Shown: piece after piece, positions 20,001-29,144 of the stretch | How positions within the stretch are numbered: the stretch's first letter is position 1 | How the letters are laid out: every line of letters begins with the position of its first letter | Assembly (NCBI GenBank): GCA_024278135.1 | Contig: JAJRTU010000113.1 | Coordinates: 1 to 58,161 of the forward strand | DNA: 58,161 nt | Direction of reading: 5' to 3' | From: Gammaproteobacteria bacterium | GTDB lineage: Bacteria > Pseudomonadota > Gammaproteobacteria > Eutrophobiales > Eutrophobiaceae | Notes under the pieces: generated by a model | Told to the model about the DNA's origin: nothing | Database searches by the model: none | Seen by the model: the letters and a program-made list of their open reading frames with translations, nothing else | Program-made: the position numbers and the translations under genes

Positions 20001-21310
20001 TCGAGCATATCCAGCAGTTCCGGTGTCACTGTCGCCAAATCGGTGTAAGGGATATTCACTATCTCTGATACGTTTTCGTATCCATACATTTTTGCATACT
20101 GTTCGTTACACTCAATAATGGAGGCATGCTGAATCATCAGTTCGACCTGCTCCTTTACCGGCAGATCGGTCGGAATACCCTGCCTGTATCGGGTCAATCT
20201 TATACCGGCAAGACTACCCTCCACCAGTGAGCGGTAACGCTCTTCACTTTGCCGAAGTGCCATCTCCACCTGCTTGCGCTCGGTAATATCGAGAATAATG
20301 GCAACACAAGACGATTGTGATTGATAGGACAACAGTTGCAGGTAAATTTCGACGGAATAGCATGAACCATCCTTGCGTTCATGAATGGCTTCAAAATTGA
20401 CTTTTTCCTGTCGATCTGTCAGCAGCGGTTCAATTTTCTCCCTGAAGACTTCTTCCGTGAGCGTTGGCTTGATATCCAGCGGCGTCATCTCGCGCAGTTC
20501 CTCCATGGAATAACCCAGATTGTTTCTTGCTCCCTTGTTGACCTCCAGAAACTTCAGGCTGTCTGCAGCAAAAATATAAATCTCGTTTAATGATTCATCG
20601 ATTATCCGGCCAAGTGCCCTCTCTCTGATCTCCACTTGCTTGCGGTCAGTGATGTCTATGACAACAGACAAAGACTGGATCAACTTGCCGTTTTCAACAG
20701 TGCCCTGGGCATTATTTAAAAAATACTTCACTGTGCCATCGGGCAAGGTTTCCCGCACTTCCACATCCCTTGATGTATAGCCGTTACGCACATAAGATTC
20801 GAGTGTCTCCACCAACTCCGGCGTCATTTTCAATAATGCGGTGAGAGAGTTGCCTATTACATCTGCGGTTCGGGTATACCCGTACATTCTCGCAAACTGC
20901 TCGTTACACTCAACAATGGTTGTATTCTGGATGATCAAGCGGATCTGTTCTTCTACCGGTAGATCGACCGGTATTCCCGAACCGAAGGTGTTCCACCTGA
21001 TACCGGTCACGCTGTTCTCCACGAGGGAACGATAACGCCTTTCAATATCCTGCAAAGCATCATCCGTGCGTTGACAGCGATTCAGCAGCAGACCTCCCAG
21101 ATAACCAAAAATAATAAATAATGCGGAGATGATGGAGCGCATGTACATCTCATGGGCGCTCGGTTGCGTGAATTGCTGGTAGAAGCTCCCTTCCTGCAGC
21201 AGTACGACGTTGATGACAGGGCCAATCACCCAAACGAAAAGCGCCAGCACCAAACCCGTCAGGAAAAGAAAAGACCTTAGTGGTTTCAGCAAAATCGAAG
21301 TAGACATCAT
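17015..21310 (-). CDS. Membrane sensor histidine kinase with seven PAS domains and a GAF domain
   Basis: The ATG at 21310 is chosen because AAGGA precedes it by 5 bases. The longer frame to 21400 has no such site. The 1431-residue protein has two membrane segments (about 7-37 and 59-76), then seven PAS units, a GAF domain (about 1000-1150), and a coiled linker. HisKA follows with AHELRNPLG (phospho-His near 1225), then a HATPase with DTGAGID and GTGLGL. PAS units 1, 3 and 6 are near copies of one unusual subtype with a PVDLPV.EQ insert, ECN.QYARMYGY and KYFLN...GTVENGKL. There is no receiver domain, so phosphate must go to a separate regulator, plausibly the double-receiver protein encoded 14 bases downstream. 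The signal sensed is unknown. Confidence 0.92.
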   Translation of the reverse strand: MMSTSILLKPLRSFLFLTGLVLALFVWVIGPVINVVLLQEGSFYQQFTQPSAHEMYMRSIISALFIIFGYLGGLLLNRCQRTDDALQDIERRYRSLVENSVTGIRWNTFGSGIPVDLPVEEQIRLIIQNTTIVECNEQFARMYGYTRTADVIGNSLTALLKMTPELVETLESYVRNGYTSRDVEVRETLPDGTVKYFLNNAQGTVENGKLIQSLSVVIDITDRKQVEIRERALGRIIDESLNEIYIFAADSLKFLEVNKGARNNLGYSMEELREMTPLDIKPTLTEEVFREKIEPLLTDRQEKVNFEAIHERKDGSCYSVEIYLQLLSYQSQSSCVAIILDITERKQVEMALRQSEERYRSLVEGSLAGIRLTRYRQGIPTDLPVKEQVELMIQHASIIECNEQYAKMYGYENVSEIVNIPYTDLATVTPELLDMLESFVKGGYMLEDTESREVLSDGSVKYFLNTARGTVENGKLIQTWGVVNDTTERKRAEQALGESEEKYRVLFEKSADAILIIDDGKFVDCNQAAVEMLCYASKNEFLNCQPYQLSPPKQVDGRSSLEKADEMMSIALEQGSHRFEWMHLRKNGEIFPAEVLLTAVPVRGKKILHCVWRDITERKWAEKELRESEEKLSKIFDATLQGVGISRLRDGQLVYVNPGLAKLVNLPMKDVSSMTTMDFWVNLKDRMTLIKKLRENGQVANFETRLRSMDGKIFPVFISASLVEVDGEECMVALINDITERKQMEDALRESENLYRSLVENSFQGIRWYKIEPGVPIDLPVDEQVELLTKRATVGECNDQYARMYGYRQAEDVIGTHSVALKKKTPALLEMIEAYVANNYVLKATESCEILSDGTEKYFLNTEIGTVENGKLTRSWGVVNDITERKQAEKTVAKRESQLIESQKIARLGSWEMSLISQKLEWSEEAYRLFDKDPYSFSPGFDAFIRMVHPDDVERWQNAFNEAMENGDKPYSVVVRIINDSGREWVMKSIGQVYRDEKNNVVRFGGTLQDITEHKRLEKLMRYVAEGVMGETGEEFLQSLVRHVAIGFDVEYAFIGLLAGEDKSRIQTIAVSARGENVDNFSYDLEGTPCKNIISGGPCIHPRDVQAKFPDDLLLVKMGVDSYAASPLRNPDGESIGLLVVLDSGEIEQTEAMMAILQLFAIRTAAELQRFEAERQVNIAHQQLVEQKRGETEQVQKELDRLKEKLVTQTRLAAVGQVAASIAHELRNPLGAVRNAAYYMNRRLIGDNPKIAKYLDIIDQEIDVSDRIISNLLEMTRAKEPVKQKVNLGSVVAEGIERVKPADTIRCHLQFEEEPFVVNVDPAQLRQVLDNLLVNALQSIEAEGDIFIRGQRADGMDIITVQDTGAGIDAEQQTRLFEPLFTTKAKGTGLGLTISRQIIEKNGGTLEYVEQDGRGAMFRIKLPQRTNSSST

Positions 21311-21463
21311 GGGTTCCTTATAGCTGCCTATTTCCCGAACTCCAGGAGTATTAGTAGACAAAATATAGCGAATTTGTGGTGACAACGATAGTTTTTCCAT
21401 GGATAGAGGCTGGAAACTCCTGCCGCGCTCCAGAAAAAAGAAGACTTATCGGAACAGAAACAA

Positions 21464-23617
21464 CTAATTCGCCGACATTGAAGCAACCACTCGGAAAGGT
21501 TTTACCTTGCTTTGCACGGCTTTTCCGATTCCCATTGTCAGTAAGGATTCAAACTCCTCACCAGGCAAGGGTGGACTGGCCAAAAACCCCTGATATTCAT
21601 CACTGCCAAACTTTTCCAGGAAACGTAAATGATCTTCCGTCTCCACACCTTCGGAGACCACATGTAGATCCAGACTCTTGGCCATCGCAATGATCAATTT
21701 TGCCAGCTCGCCATTTTCCCCCCGGGCATTGATATCCTTTATGAAGGCCCGATCTATCTTCAAGGTATCGATTGGCATTTTGTCCAGATAACTCAGCGAG
21801 GAATAACCTGTACCGAAGTCATCAATGGATACCCTGACTCCCAGTGCCCGTACGTCATTCAGTATCTGAATCGTTTCATCAATATTATGCATCATGCAAC
21901 TCTCGGTCACTTCAAGTTCCAGACAACGGGGTTCCAGTCCGCTCCCTTTTAAGACTGACTTGACAATACTGACAAAAGTTTTCTGCCGGAATTGCATGGG
22001 AGACACATTGACGCTGACGCTCAATTGAGCGTAGCCCATACGATGCCATTCCGCCGTTTTTTGACAGGCTTCTTCCAGCACCCACCTGCCTATTCTCACG
22101 ATAATACCGGTTTCTTCTGCTATCGGAATAAAATCGAAGGGCGGTACCAGCCCACGTTCGGGGTGTTGCCACCTTACCAGGGCTTCCATACCCACTATCG
22201 TATCGGTTTTAATATCGACTTTAGGCTGGTAGTAGACCCGTAACTCGCTGTTATCCAGCGCTTTACGCAACTCATTTTCCAGCAACAATGACTGCAGAGA
22301 ACGAAGACGTATCTCCGAGGTGTAAAAACAATACTGATTTCCACCTCGTTCTTTTGCGTAGTACATCGCCTGATCAGCCTGCTGAATCAACTCATCAACA
22401 TCACTGCCATTCAACGGCGACATGGTCACACCTATGCTCGCTGTGCTGACCAGTTCGTTTCCTTCCAGAATATGCGGTCTGGCAAGTTCTTCGACCAGTT
22501 TCGCTGCAATCTTACAGGCATCTTCTCGCGAATTTATGTTCTCTGCGATAACAGCGAATTCATCCCCGCCGAGCCTGGCCAGCGTCTCTGTTTTTCGCAG
22601 GACGGTACTCATACGCTCGGCAACGGACCGGAGAAAGGCATCTCCGATCAAATGTCCCAGCGTATCATTAATATTTTTGAAACGATCAAAGTCAATAAAA
22701 AATATCGCCAGTTCACCGGGTTGACGCGTCAGGATATCCATGGCGTGACCCAGACGATCATGGAACAACATTCTGTTTGGTAAATCCGTCAGGTTGTCGT
22801 AATACGCCTGATGCGTGATCGTCTGTTGCGCAATATGCCGTTCGGTAATATCCTGGGCAACGCCCATCATGCGTATGGCCTTGCCACTGTCATCATTGAT
22901 CACTTCAGCATGCTCATGAACAACCAGTAATTTATCTTCCGGATGTCTCAGCCGGTGATCAATGTTAAACACCGTACCGAATTGCAGGGATTCGTTCAGA
23001 GCACGTTCCACTTTTTCCACATCATCAGGATGAATTCGGGCCATGAATGACTCATAGGTATTGTCAAAGCTGTCTTTTGAGACGGAAAATATTGTGTAAA
23101 CCTCATCTGACCAGTAAAAATTATCACTTTTGATATTCCAGTCCCAATAACCCAGCTTGGCCACCTTGTGGGCATGTTTCAGGCGAGACTGGTTTTGAAG
23201 AAGTTCCAGGCTCTTGTCTCTTTCAATGAGTGCATGTCGTACCCGTTGTTTGAATATCGGCAGATTGACCGGCTTGATGATAAAATCCGTTGCGCCGACG
23301 CTGAATGACTGCTCTATTGACTCCACATCATCCTTTGCTGTCAACATCAATATCGGTGTGGAAGTGGCCCCATCCTGTTTCTTTATGCTCTCACAGACGT
23401 CAATACCTGTCATTTTCGGCATCATCACATCCAGAATCAGCAGGTCCGGAGCCAGAGACTGATACAATTGCAAAGCAGCTTCACCGTCATCGGCCGTTTC
23501 GACATCATATCCTTCCTGCAGCAGAACGGTTTTCAGATACATCCTGATAACAGGATCATCGTCCACCACCAAGATTAGCGGTTTTCCCTTTTCCGGTACT
23601 TCAGTGCTGATGTGCAT
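21464..23617 (-). CDS. Response regulator REC-PAS-GGDEF-EAL
   Basis: 717 residues. The receiver (about 12-130) has VVDDD, acceptor in LLILDVMMPK and FIIKPVN. A PAS_3-type domain follows (about 150-270). The GGDEF domain has RLGGDEFAVI. The EAL domain has GMEALVRW, NVSPMQF, EVTES, DDFGTG, LKIDRAF and SEGVETE. Both catalytic sites look intact, although in such tandem proteins one often dominates. The EGVETEDHLRFLEKFGSDEYQGF region before the end is typical. Translation is probably coupled to the hybrid kinase upstream: the genes overlap by 17 bases and GGAG stands 6 bases before the ATG. It is a likely phospho-target of that kinase's HPt domain. The 153 bases between it and the next kinase may hold a second promoter; none was clear. 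Confidence 0.92.
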   Translation of the reverse strand: MHISTEVPEKGKPLILVVDDDPVIRMYLKTVLLQEGYDVETADDGEAALQLYQSLAPDLLILDVMMPKMTGIDVCESIKKQDGATSTPILMLTAKDDVESIEQSFSVGATDFIIKPVNLPIFKQRVRHALIERDKSLELLQNQSRLKHAHKVAKLGYWDWNIKSDNFYWSDEVYTIFSVSKDSFDNTYESFMARIHPDDVEKVERALNESLQFGTVFNIDHRLRHPEDKLLVVHEHAEVINDDSGKAIRMMGVAQDITERHIAQQTITHQAYYDNLTDLPNRMLFHDRLGHAMDILTRQPGELAIFFIDFDRFKNINDTLGHLIGDAFLRSVAERMSTVLRKTETLARLGGDEFAVIAENINSREDACKIAAKLVEELARPHILEGNELVSTASIGVTMSPLNGSDVDELIQQADQAMYYAKERGGNQYCFYTSEIRLRSLQSLLLENELRKALDNSELRVYYQPKVDIKTDTIVGMEALVRWQHPERGLVPPFDFIPIAEETGIIVRIGRWVLEEACQKTAEWHRMGYAQLSVSVNVSPMQFRQKTFVSIVKSVLKGSGLEPRCLELEVTESCMMHNIDETIQILNDVRALGVRVSIDDFGTGYSSLSYLDKMPIDTLKIDRAFIKDINARGENGELAKLIIAMAKSLDLHVVSEGVETEDHLRFLEKFGSDEYQGFLASPPLPGEEFESLLTMGIGKAVQSKVKPFRVVASMSAN

Positions 23618-26600
23618 ATTTTGCTCCGTTTGATTCCTGATTGAGCGCGTCTATCGTTTGATGAAAGACTGCTGTAATGCAATCAACCAGTTCGTGAATA
23701 TTTTCCACCTCACTGTTTCGACACCTGTTCTCCGCCTCGGTACACAGTTCAAACAGATGCTGAAACCCTAATGTGCCGCTGCTGCCCTTCAACGCATGCA
23801 AGTTTTCCCTGAGCTTCGCGTAATCATGTGTTTGCAGATTTGTTTCGAATTCAGTGAGTTTCGTCAGACCTAAGGATATAAAAGTCTCTGTCAACATGGC
23901 CATATGCTCACCCATTGTGTCCTTTGTTTCTTCAAATTTTATCGTATCAATCAGAGGCCCTGACGATCTCTCTTCAGTGATTTCAGACTGATGGCGCACA
24001 ACGGCCAACTCATCAACAGTTTGTAGTGATGTGTCCGATACCGGATCCCGGGCTGTTGCTGCCGTATCTGCAGGCAACCATTTTGCCAGCGTGGCGTGCA
24101 GTGATGTCAAAGTATAGGGTTTCGCCAGGTAATCATCCATACCGGCTGACAGACAGTCTTCTCGATCCCCTTCCATGGCATTCGCCGTTAACGCCACAAT
24201 TGTCTGTCTGGCCGACTGGCCCTTTTTTTCCTGCTCACGTATTTCCCGGGTGGCGGCAAAACCATCCATGACAGGCATTTGACAATCCATCAAAACAAGG
24301 TCGAAGTGCCCTCTGTTCAGCGCCTCCAGGGCTTGTACACCGTCGCCTGCGGTTTCGCAGCTTAAGCCGAGGCGGGACAACATCTCACAACAGACATGCT
24401 GGTTAACGAGGTTGTCATCCACAAAAAGTATGCTGCCTGTCAATTGCCCCACTGTCGCCGGCTCTGTCTCTGCTTCAGCGCCAACACTTTCACTGTTGTC
24501 CATGACCGTTGCTATTGCATCGAAAAGCACTCGCTGCCACACAGGTTTGCTCAGTACCATATCCACGTCCACGCGGGTTATATCATCAGGCACCCCCATT
24601 GAAGTGAGTAAAATTATTTTGACCTCTCCCAAATCCTCTATTTCGCGAACCCCGGCGGCGAATTCCAGACTGTCGACACCCGGCATCTGCATATCAAGCA
24701 GCAGTAAATCGAACGGCAAGCCCTTCCGGGCCGCGAGTTGCAATTTTTCGAAGGCCTGTTCATGGGTGGTGGCGCTGTCGTGCTTCAATACCTGATTTTG
24801 CAGGTATTGGTCTATGACGAAACAGTTGGTTTCGTTGTCATCAATCGTGAGCACACGAATATTGCCAATTGATAATGTGTGAAGCTGTTCTTTCGGGGAG
24901 ACGAGAAAAGGCAGTTCAAACCAGAACGTCGTACCTTTATCCGGGATACTGTTTAAACCGATATCTCCTCCCATCATCTGTACCAGTTGTTTTGAAATAG
25001 TCAGCCCCAGACCGGTTCCACCGTACTGCCGACTTGTCGACGTGTCGGCCTGGTTGAAAGCCTCAAACAGTTTTTGCTGCTTTTCGGCTGGAATCCCAAT
25101 ACCGGTATCTCTTATTTCAAAACGGAATAACTGCTCTGTCTCACTTTTTTCGGTGGCTGAAATACTGACCGCAATTTCTCCGGCATGCGTGAATTTGATG
25201 GCATTGCTGGTTAAATTTGACATGATTTGCTGCAAACGCATGACGTCCCCGGTCACGGAAGTATTCACATCAGGTGGAATCAAACACGATAACTCCAGAC
25301 CTTTTTCATGTGCCTGTCCGGCGAACAATGTAATGGTGTCCTGAATGGACTTGCCCAGATCAAAATCAATGGATTCTATTCTCAGCTTCCCTGATTCAAT
25401 TTTGGATATATCCAGGATGTCGTTTATCACTGTCAGCAACATGTTTGCCGAGCTATGTGCGACTTTCACATAGTTATTCGCTTTTTCACTCAAAGCTGAA
25501 CCTGCCAGCAGTTCCAGCATTCCCAGCACGCCGTTCATTGGTGTTCGAATTTCATGACTCATATTCGCCAGGAAATCCGCCTTGACTCTGGCAGCCTCTT
25601 CGGCATGTATTTTAGCCTGCTGCAGTTTTTCCTGTATTCGCTCATTGGCTATCGCCAGGCCAATTATCTCACCGATGAAACCCAGCACTTCCAGTCGCGA
25701 TGACTCCCGTGAAGGATAGGGATCGGTATACATAAATAATACACCCAGTACTTTACCAACGTTTTTAAGAGGCACAATGTAGTGACCGTGCGGGGTCATA
25801 CCGACAAAATTATGCTCGTGTCGTGGGTCACTGAAGCAATCATCCGAAATAATCAACTGCCCCGACAGGGCGACACGGCCGCACAGACAGCTGCCCAGTT
25901 TCACACATTTTTCACGAGATAAAAATTCATCCGTATACTCGCCGTGAGTTTCATACATCTCTAATTGACATGCACCCTCGGGAAGCAAAAACACACCCAG
26001 CTTGTTCTGAAGTTTAAGCCCGTGGAATCCAGCCAGGATCGTCAGAACGGATTTTATTCTACTTTTCAACGGGTCCTGCTCCTGGAGTTGTTGCGATACT
26101 TTGGCGCGTATCAGGGCGTCTTCCCGCTCACGAATACTTTTTTGCTCCAGCTGTTTTTGCTGTGTGATATCAGTAAGAATGGAAAAATATTGATAAGGCT
26201 TGCCGGTATTGTCCAAAAAAGGAACAATCGTCGCATTCACCCAATACAGGGAAGCATCCCTGGCTTTATTCATTATTTCACCGTGCCAGACTTTACCGCT
26301 GGAAATGGTCTGCCGCATACCGTCATAATATTCGTCAGAATGTTTCCCCGAGTTGATTATCCGATGATCACTGCCAATTAATTCTTCCCGGGAGTACTGA
26401 CTTACCTCGACAAATTTGTCATTGACATAAGTGATTTTCCCGTCAACATCCGCAATACTGACAACAGCATGCTGATCCAGGGCATATTGATGGGATTGCA
26501 GAGTATGTTCACGAAATTCCGATTCCAGTCTTAACAGGATGTTATCGGTATAATTTCTGTTCAGACGTCTGGCGCTGCCCAACAGGAAAAGAAAATAACC

Positions 26601-27155
26601 AAACATCAACGCCGCCAACAGAAGGGAAAACTCGGATCCTTCAAGTGGTAAACGTATCCAGGCGGGCATAAATGTAAGTACCAGAAAGCTTGTGATCATC
26701 CGCATATTGAATGACAAGGTTGACATCGCTGCAGAGGCGATTCCGGTCAACACCAGTGACAGGAATGCCTGATACTCCAGATTGTCAGCCGGAAATAACA
26801 TCCAGAAAGACAGACCCCAGATAATGGCTGCTGACAAAGTACCTGCTGCAAAGCGGTATAACCATTTTCCCGGGGATTCACCATGTTCAACAGCTTTAAA
26901 ATACTGTCTGGCGTCAAGCACCCGGCCCAGATGGATGAGCACCATCAGTATCAGCCAGGCATTGGCCGCTGACGGATCGGCCGCTTTGTCAAACAATACA
27001 AAATATATCATCGCCGACAACACGATAGTGGCCACACCGATAGTCGGTATACTCCGATACAGCGTATTGATCTGTTCTTCCTGGAGAGAGGCCAACGCCG
27101 CCTTATTCCTGTTTGATACCAATGATTTGCCCCTTTTTTTAAAAACGTAAGACAT
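23601..27155 (-). CDS. Hybrid sensor histidine kinase: 6TM-PAS-GAF-HisKA-HATPase-REC-REC-HPt
   Basis: The ATG at 27155 (MSYVFKKRGK) with AGG 5 bases upstream is preferred. The open frame continues to 27245 but adds an unlikely leader. The 1184-residue protein starts with about six membrane segments, then a PAS domain, a GAF domain with a CVKLGSCLCGR cysteine pair, HisKA (MSHEIRTPMNG), and HATPase (DTGIGIP, GTGLGL). Two receivers follow, the first with LLLLDMQMPG and the second with LVLMDCQMPVMDG. A C-terminal HPt domain ends the protein, with its histidine in LHALKGSSG. This is a full phosphorelay in one chain, whose HPt could charge external receivers. It is the first gene of the minus-strand signalling group and overlaps the REC-PAS-GGDEF-EAL gene by 17 bases. 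The ligand is unknown. Confidence 0.92.
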   Translation of the reverse strand: MSYVFKKRGKSLVSNRNKAALASLQEEQINTLYRSIPTIGVATIVLSAMIYFVLFDKAADPSAANAWLILMVLIHLGRVLDARQYFKAVEHGESPGKWLYRFAAGTLSAAIIWGLSFWMLFPADNLEYQAFLSLVLTGIASAAMSTLSFNMRMITSFLVLTFMPAWIRLPLEGSEFSLLLAALMFGYFLFLLGSARRLNRNYTDNILLRLESEFREHTLQSHQYALDQHAVVSIADVDGKITYVNDKFVEVSQYSREELIGSDHRIINSGKHSDEYYDGMRQTISSGKVWHGEIMNKARDASLYWVNATIVPFLDNTGKPYQYFSILTDITQQKQLEQKSIREREDALIRAKVSQQLQEQDPLKSRIKSVLTILAGFHGLKLQNKLGVFLLPEGACQLEMYETHGEYTDEFLSREKCVKLGSCLCGRVALSGQLIISDDCFSDPRHEHNFVGMTPHGHYIVPLKNVGKVLGVLFMYTDPYPSRESSRLEVLGFIGEIIGLAIANERIQEKLQQAKIHAEEAARVKADFLANMSHEIRTPMNGVLGMLELLAGSALSEKANNYVKVAHSSANMLLTVINDILDISKIESGKLRIESIDFDLGKSIQDTITLFAGQAHEKGLELSCLIPPDVNTSVTGDVMRLQQIMSNLTSNAIKFTHAGEIAVSISATEKSETEQLFRFEIRDTGIGIPAEKQQKLFEAFNQADTSTSRQYGGTGLGLTISKQLVQMMGGDIGLNSIPDKGTTFWFELPFLVSPKEQLHTLSIGNIRVLTIDDNETNCFVIDQYLQNQVLKHDSATTHEQAFEKLQLAARKGLPFDLLLLDMQMPGVDSLEFAAGVREIEDLGEVKIILLTSMGVPDDITRVDVDMVLSKPVWQRVLFDAIATVMDNSESVGAEAETEPATVGQLTGSILFVDDNLVNQHVCCEMLSRLGLSCETAGDGVQALEALNRGHFDLVLMDCQMPVMDGFAATREIREQEKKGQSARQTIVALTANAMEGDREDCLSAGMDDYLAKPYTLTSLHATLAKWLPADTAATARDPVSDTSLQTVDELAVVRHQSEITEERSSGPLIDTIKFEETKDTMGEHMAMLTETFISLGLTKLTEFETNLQTHDYAKLRENLHALKGSSGTLGFQHLFELCTEAENRCRNSEVENIHELVDCITAVFHQTIDALNQESNGAKYAHQH

Positions 27156-27723
27156 GTCGCCTGCTGTAAACAGCCCTTCATTCCAGGTATAGTTGTTGTC
27201 AGCCTGCGGTATCCGTCCCCGTAGGGTCGACCTTGTTACATGCACAGTCCGGCTGTCACAATTCGTAAGATATTCATTACCTTATGCCGCTATGAATCAT
27301 TTAATGTATCGACATCTGTCGAACTTACTTTACTGCCCGGAGAGACTGTCCGCGAACGTACTCGACTGACAGGTCGACGTATCAGGAAGTATTGTAGTTA
27401 AAAATCCGTATGTTGTTGTTTTTAAGCCAGTAAATATATTCTCATATCAAAAATAAATGTCGCTGACATCTGCGGGTATATTGATGAGGCATCAAGCGAT
27501 AAACCCTCTGTCCGATTTTTCTCAGCCTCAGGACAGGGACACAGGTCAGGAATACGAACGGTAAAAATTTTCGAACGCATCCGGGTCTGACGGCTTTTCA
27601 ACTCGCGGATGTAAAATAGTGGTGTCACCAATATGGTTTTAGTGGGTAGAATTCGTTCCGTGTTCGGATCACATTGAGCCGCTGCCGTTATTCATATTTT
27701 GTTGCTGTTATCTGGAGGGCCGG
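27156..27723. other. Divergent intergenic region, no gene recognised
   Basis: About 570 bases separate the start of the hybrid kinase gene (minus) from cbpA (plus), so promoters for both must lie here. A short minus-strand open frame at 27422-27631 has no ribosome site or recognisable protein and is disregarded. I see no convincing sigma-70 or heat-shock promoter, no RNA fold and no repeat. The only clear signal is the GGAGGG ribosome site before cbpA. Confidence 0.6.
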
Positions 27724-28671
27724 ATGGAATATAAAGATTATTACAAAATCATGGGGATTGCGCGTGATGCGACACAGGATGAAGTGAAACGCGCCTATCG
27801 TAAGCTGGCGCGCAAATATCATCCTGATGTGAGCAAGGAAACGGATGCGGAAAAAAAATTCAAGGAAGTGGGGGAGGCCTATGAAGTATTGAAAGATCCT
27901 GAAAAACGTGCCGCCTATGATCAGCTTGGTGCAAACTGGCAGAATGGACAGGACTTCCGGCCACCACCTGACTGGGATGACGGTTTTGAGTTCAGCGGTG
28001 GTGATCCCAATATGGACCCTGCTGCTTTCAGTGACTTCTTCGACTCATTGTTCGGCCATAATTTTCGATCGGCCGGAGTGAATAAAAGGCACGACCGCTT
28101 CCAGTCGCGCGGCGAAGACCACCACGCCAGAGTACTGATTAACATTGAAGACAGTTACCGGGGGGTGGAACAGCATATTGTCCTGAAAACACCGGAAGTC
28201 GATGCCAGTGGGCATGTCAGGCTGAAAGAACGCAGCCTCAATGTGAAAATTCCCAAAGGCATTAAACAGGGGCAGCAAATTCGCCTGAGCGGACAGGGCG
28301 CAGCCGGTATTGGCGGAGGTAAAACGGGGGATCTGTATCTGGAAATCGGCTTCAAACCACATCCCCTGTTTCGTGTTGAGGGCAGTGATGTCTATCTCGA
28401 CCTGCCCGTGACTCCCTGGGAAGCGGCGCTGGGCGGAAAAGTCAAAGTTCCGACACCGGACGGTACGGTGGAACTCAACATCCCGCCCAATACAAAAAAT
28501 GCTGGTAAATTACGCCTGAAAGGACGAGGTATCCCGGCAAAACCCGCCGGTGATCTGTATGTGACCCCGGTCATCACTTTGCCGCCGGCCAATACAAAAA
28601 ACGCCAGGGAACTCTATCAAAAAATGGAACGGGAGTTGTCGTTCAATCCACGCACAAAATTGGGGGTATAG
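27724..28671 (+). CDS. cbpA: Curved DNA-binding protein / DnaJ-class co-chaperone CbpA
   Basis: 315 residues, the usual CbpA length. An N-terminal J domain (1-70) contains KYHPDVS with the HPD motif that stimulates DnaK ATPase. A glycine- and phenylalanine-containing linker follows (SDFFDSLFGHNF), then two DnaJ C-terminal substrate-binding domains. There is no DnaJ-type zinc finger, which separates it from DnaJ itself. CbpA also binds curved DNA in stationary phase in Escherichia coli. A strong GGAGGG precedes the ATG. The gene directly downstream encodes CbpM, the specific CbpA inhibitor, with a gap of 4 bases, which confirms the assignment. Confidence 0.93.
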   Translation: MEYKDYYKIMGIARDATQDEVKRAYRKLARKYHPDVSKETDAEKKFKEVGEAYEVLKDPEKRAAYDQLGANWQNGQDFRPPPDWDDGFEFSGGDPNMDPAAFSDFFDSLFGHNFRSAGVNKRHDRFQSRGEDHHARVLINIEDSYRGVEQHIVLKTPEVDASGHVRLKERSLNVKIPKGIKQGQQIRLSGQGAAGIGGGKTGDLYLEIGFKPHPLFRVEGSDVYLDLPVTPWEAALGGKVKVPTPDGTVELNIPPNTKNAGKLRLKGRGIPAKPAGDLYVTPVITLPPANTKNARELYQKMERELSFNPRTKLGV

Positions 28672-28675
28672 AGAG

Positions 28676-28969
28676 ATGACGGAACATATACATAGTGGCA
28701 TGCTGCTGGATGAACAAAATGAAATAAGCCTTGAAGAACTTATGCAGGCCTGTTCCTGTGACATTGAATGGGTCATTGAACTGGTGAATGAGGGTATTCT
28801 GGAGCCCATCGACAAAGACAGTCAGCAATGGTGTTTCAGCGGTGTCAGCTTGCTCAGAGCACACACCACCATGCGCCTGCAAAAGGATCTGGGTGTGAAT
28901 CTGGCAGGTGCAGCCCTGGCATTGGATTTGATGCTGGAAATCGAGACATTACGGGCCCGTATAAAATGA
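28676..28969 (+). CDS. cbpM: Chaperone modulator CbpM
   Basis: 97 residues, matching CbpM in size and pattern. It has a MerR-like helical N-terminus (ISLEELMQACSCDIEWVIELV), an EGILEP turn, and a C-terminal helix with L.RA.TTMRLQKDLGVNLAGAALALDL. CbpM binds the J domain of CbpA and blocks both its co-chaperone and DNA-binding activities. It starts 4 bases after cbpA, so the two are co-transcribed and balanced. The following 175 bases before deoB include the candidate promoter and operator region described separately. Confidence 0.9.
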   Translation: MTEHIHSGMLLDEQNEISLEELMQACSCDIEWVIELVNEGILEPIDKDSQQWCFSGVSLLRAHTTMRLQKDLGVNLAGAALALDLMLEIETLRARIK

Positions 28970-29070
28970 TACTCAACAAGGCCTGAATACAGGCCTCAAC
29001 GAGAAACCAGCGTGCTTCATCGGCGCTGAAGCGAGCTGCTTTATCAAAAATTAGATACAATTTTCAGAAT

Positions 29071-29084
29071 AATTGTGTACAATT
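29071..29084. promoter_or_regulatory. Candidate deo operator/promoter element upstream of deoB
   Basis: The sequence AATTGTGTACAATT is a dyad (AATTGT, GT, ACAATT). A further ACAATT half-site is found at 29057-29062, so three half-sites lie 60-90 bases before the deoB ATG. The overlapping TACAAT (29078-29083) resembles a -10 box, although no good -35 is seen at the right distance. A repressor of the nucleoside genes could act here. The binding protein is unknown, and no DeoR or CytR gene is in this window. Confidence 0.35.
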
Positions 29085-29144
29085 TTTCTTCCGAACGTCC
29101 AGTCTTTACAGACTCCGTGGCAGGACAGTCAAATACGTCAATTT

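Noticed and set aside
27422..27631. Minus-strand open frame of 69 codons in the cbpA/kinase intergenic region.
   Set aside because: No ribosome site, no family features and no plausible context.
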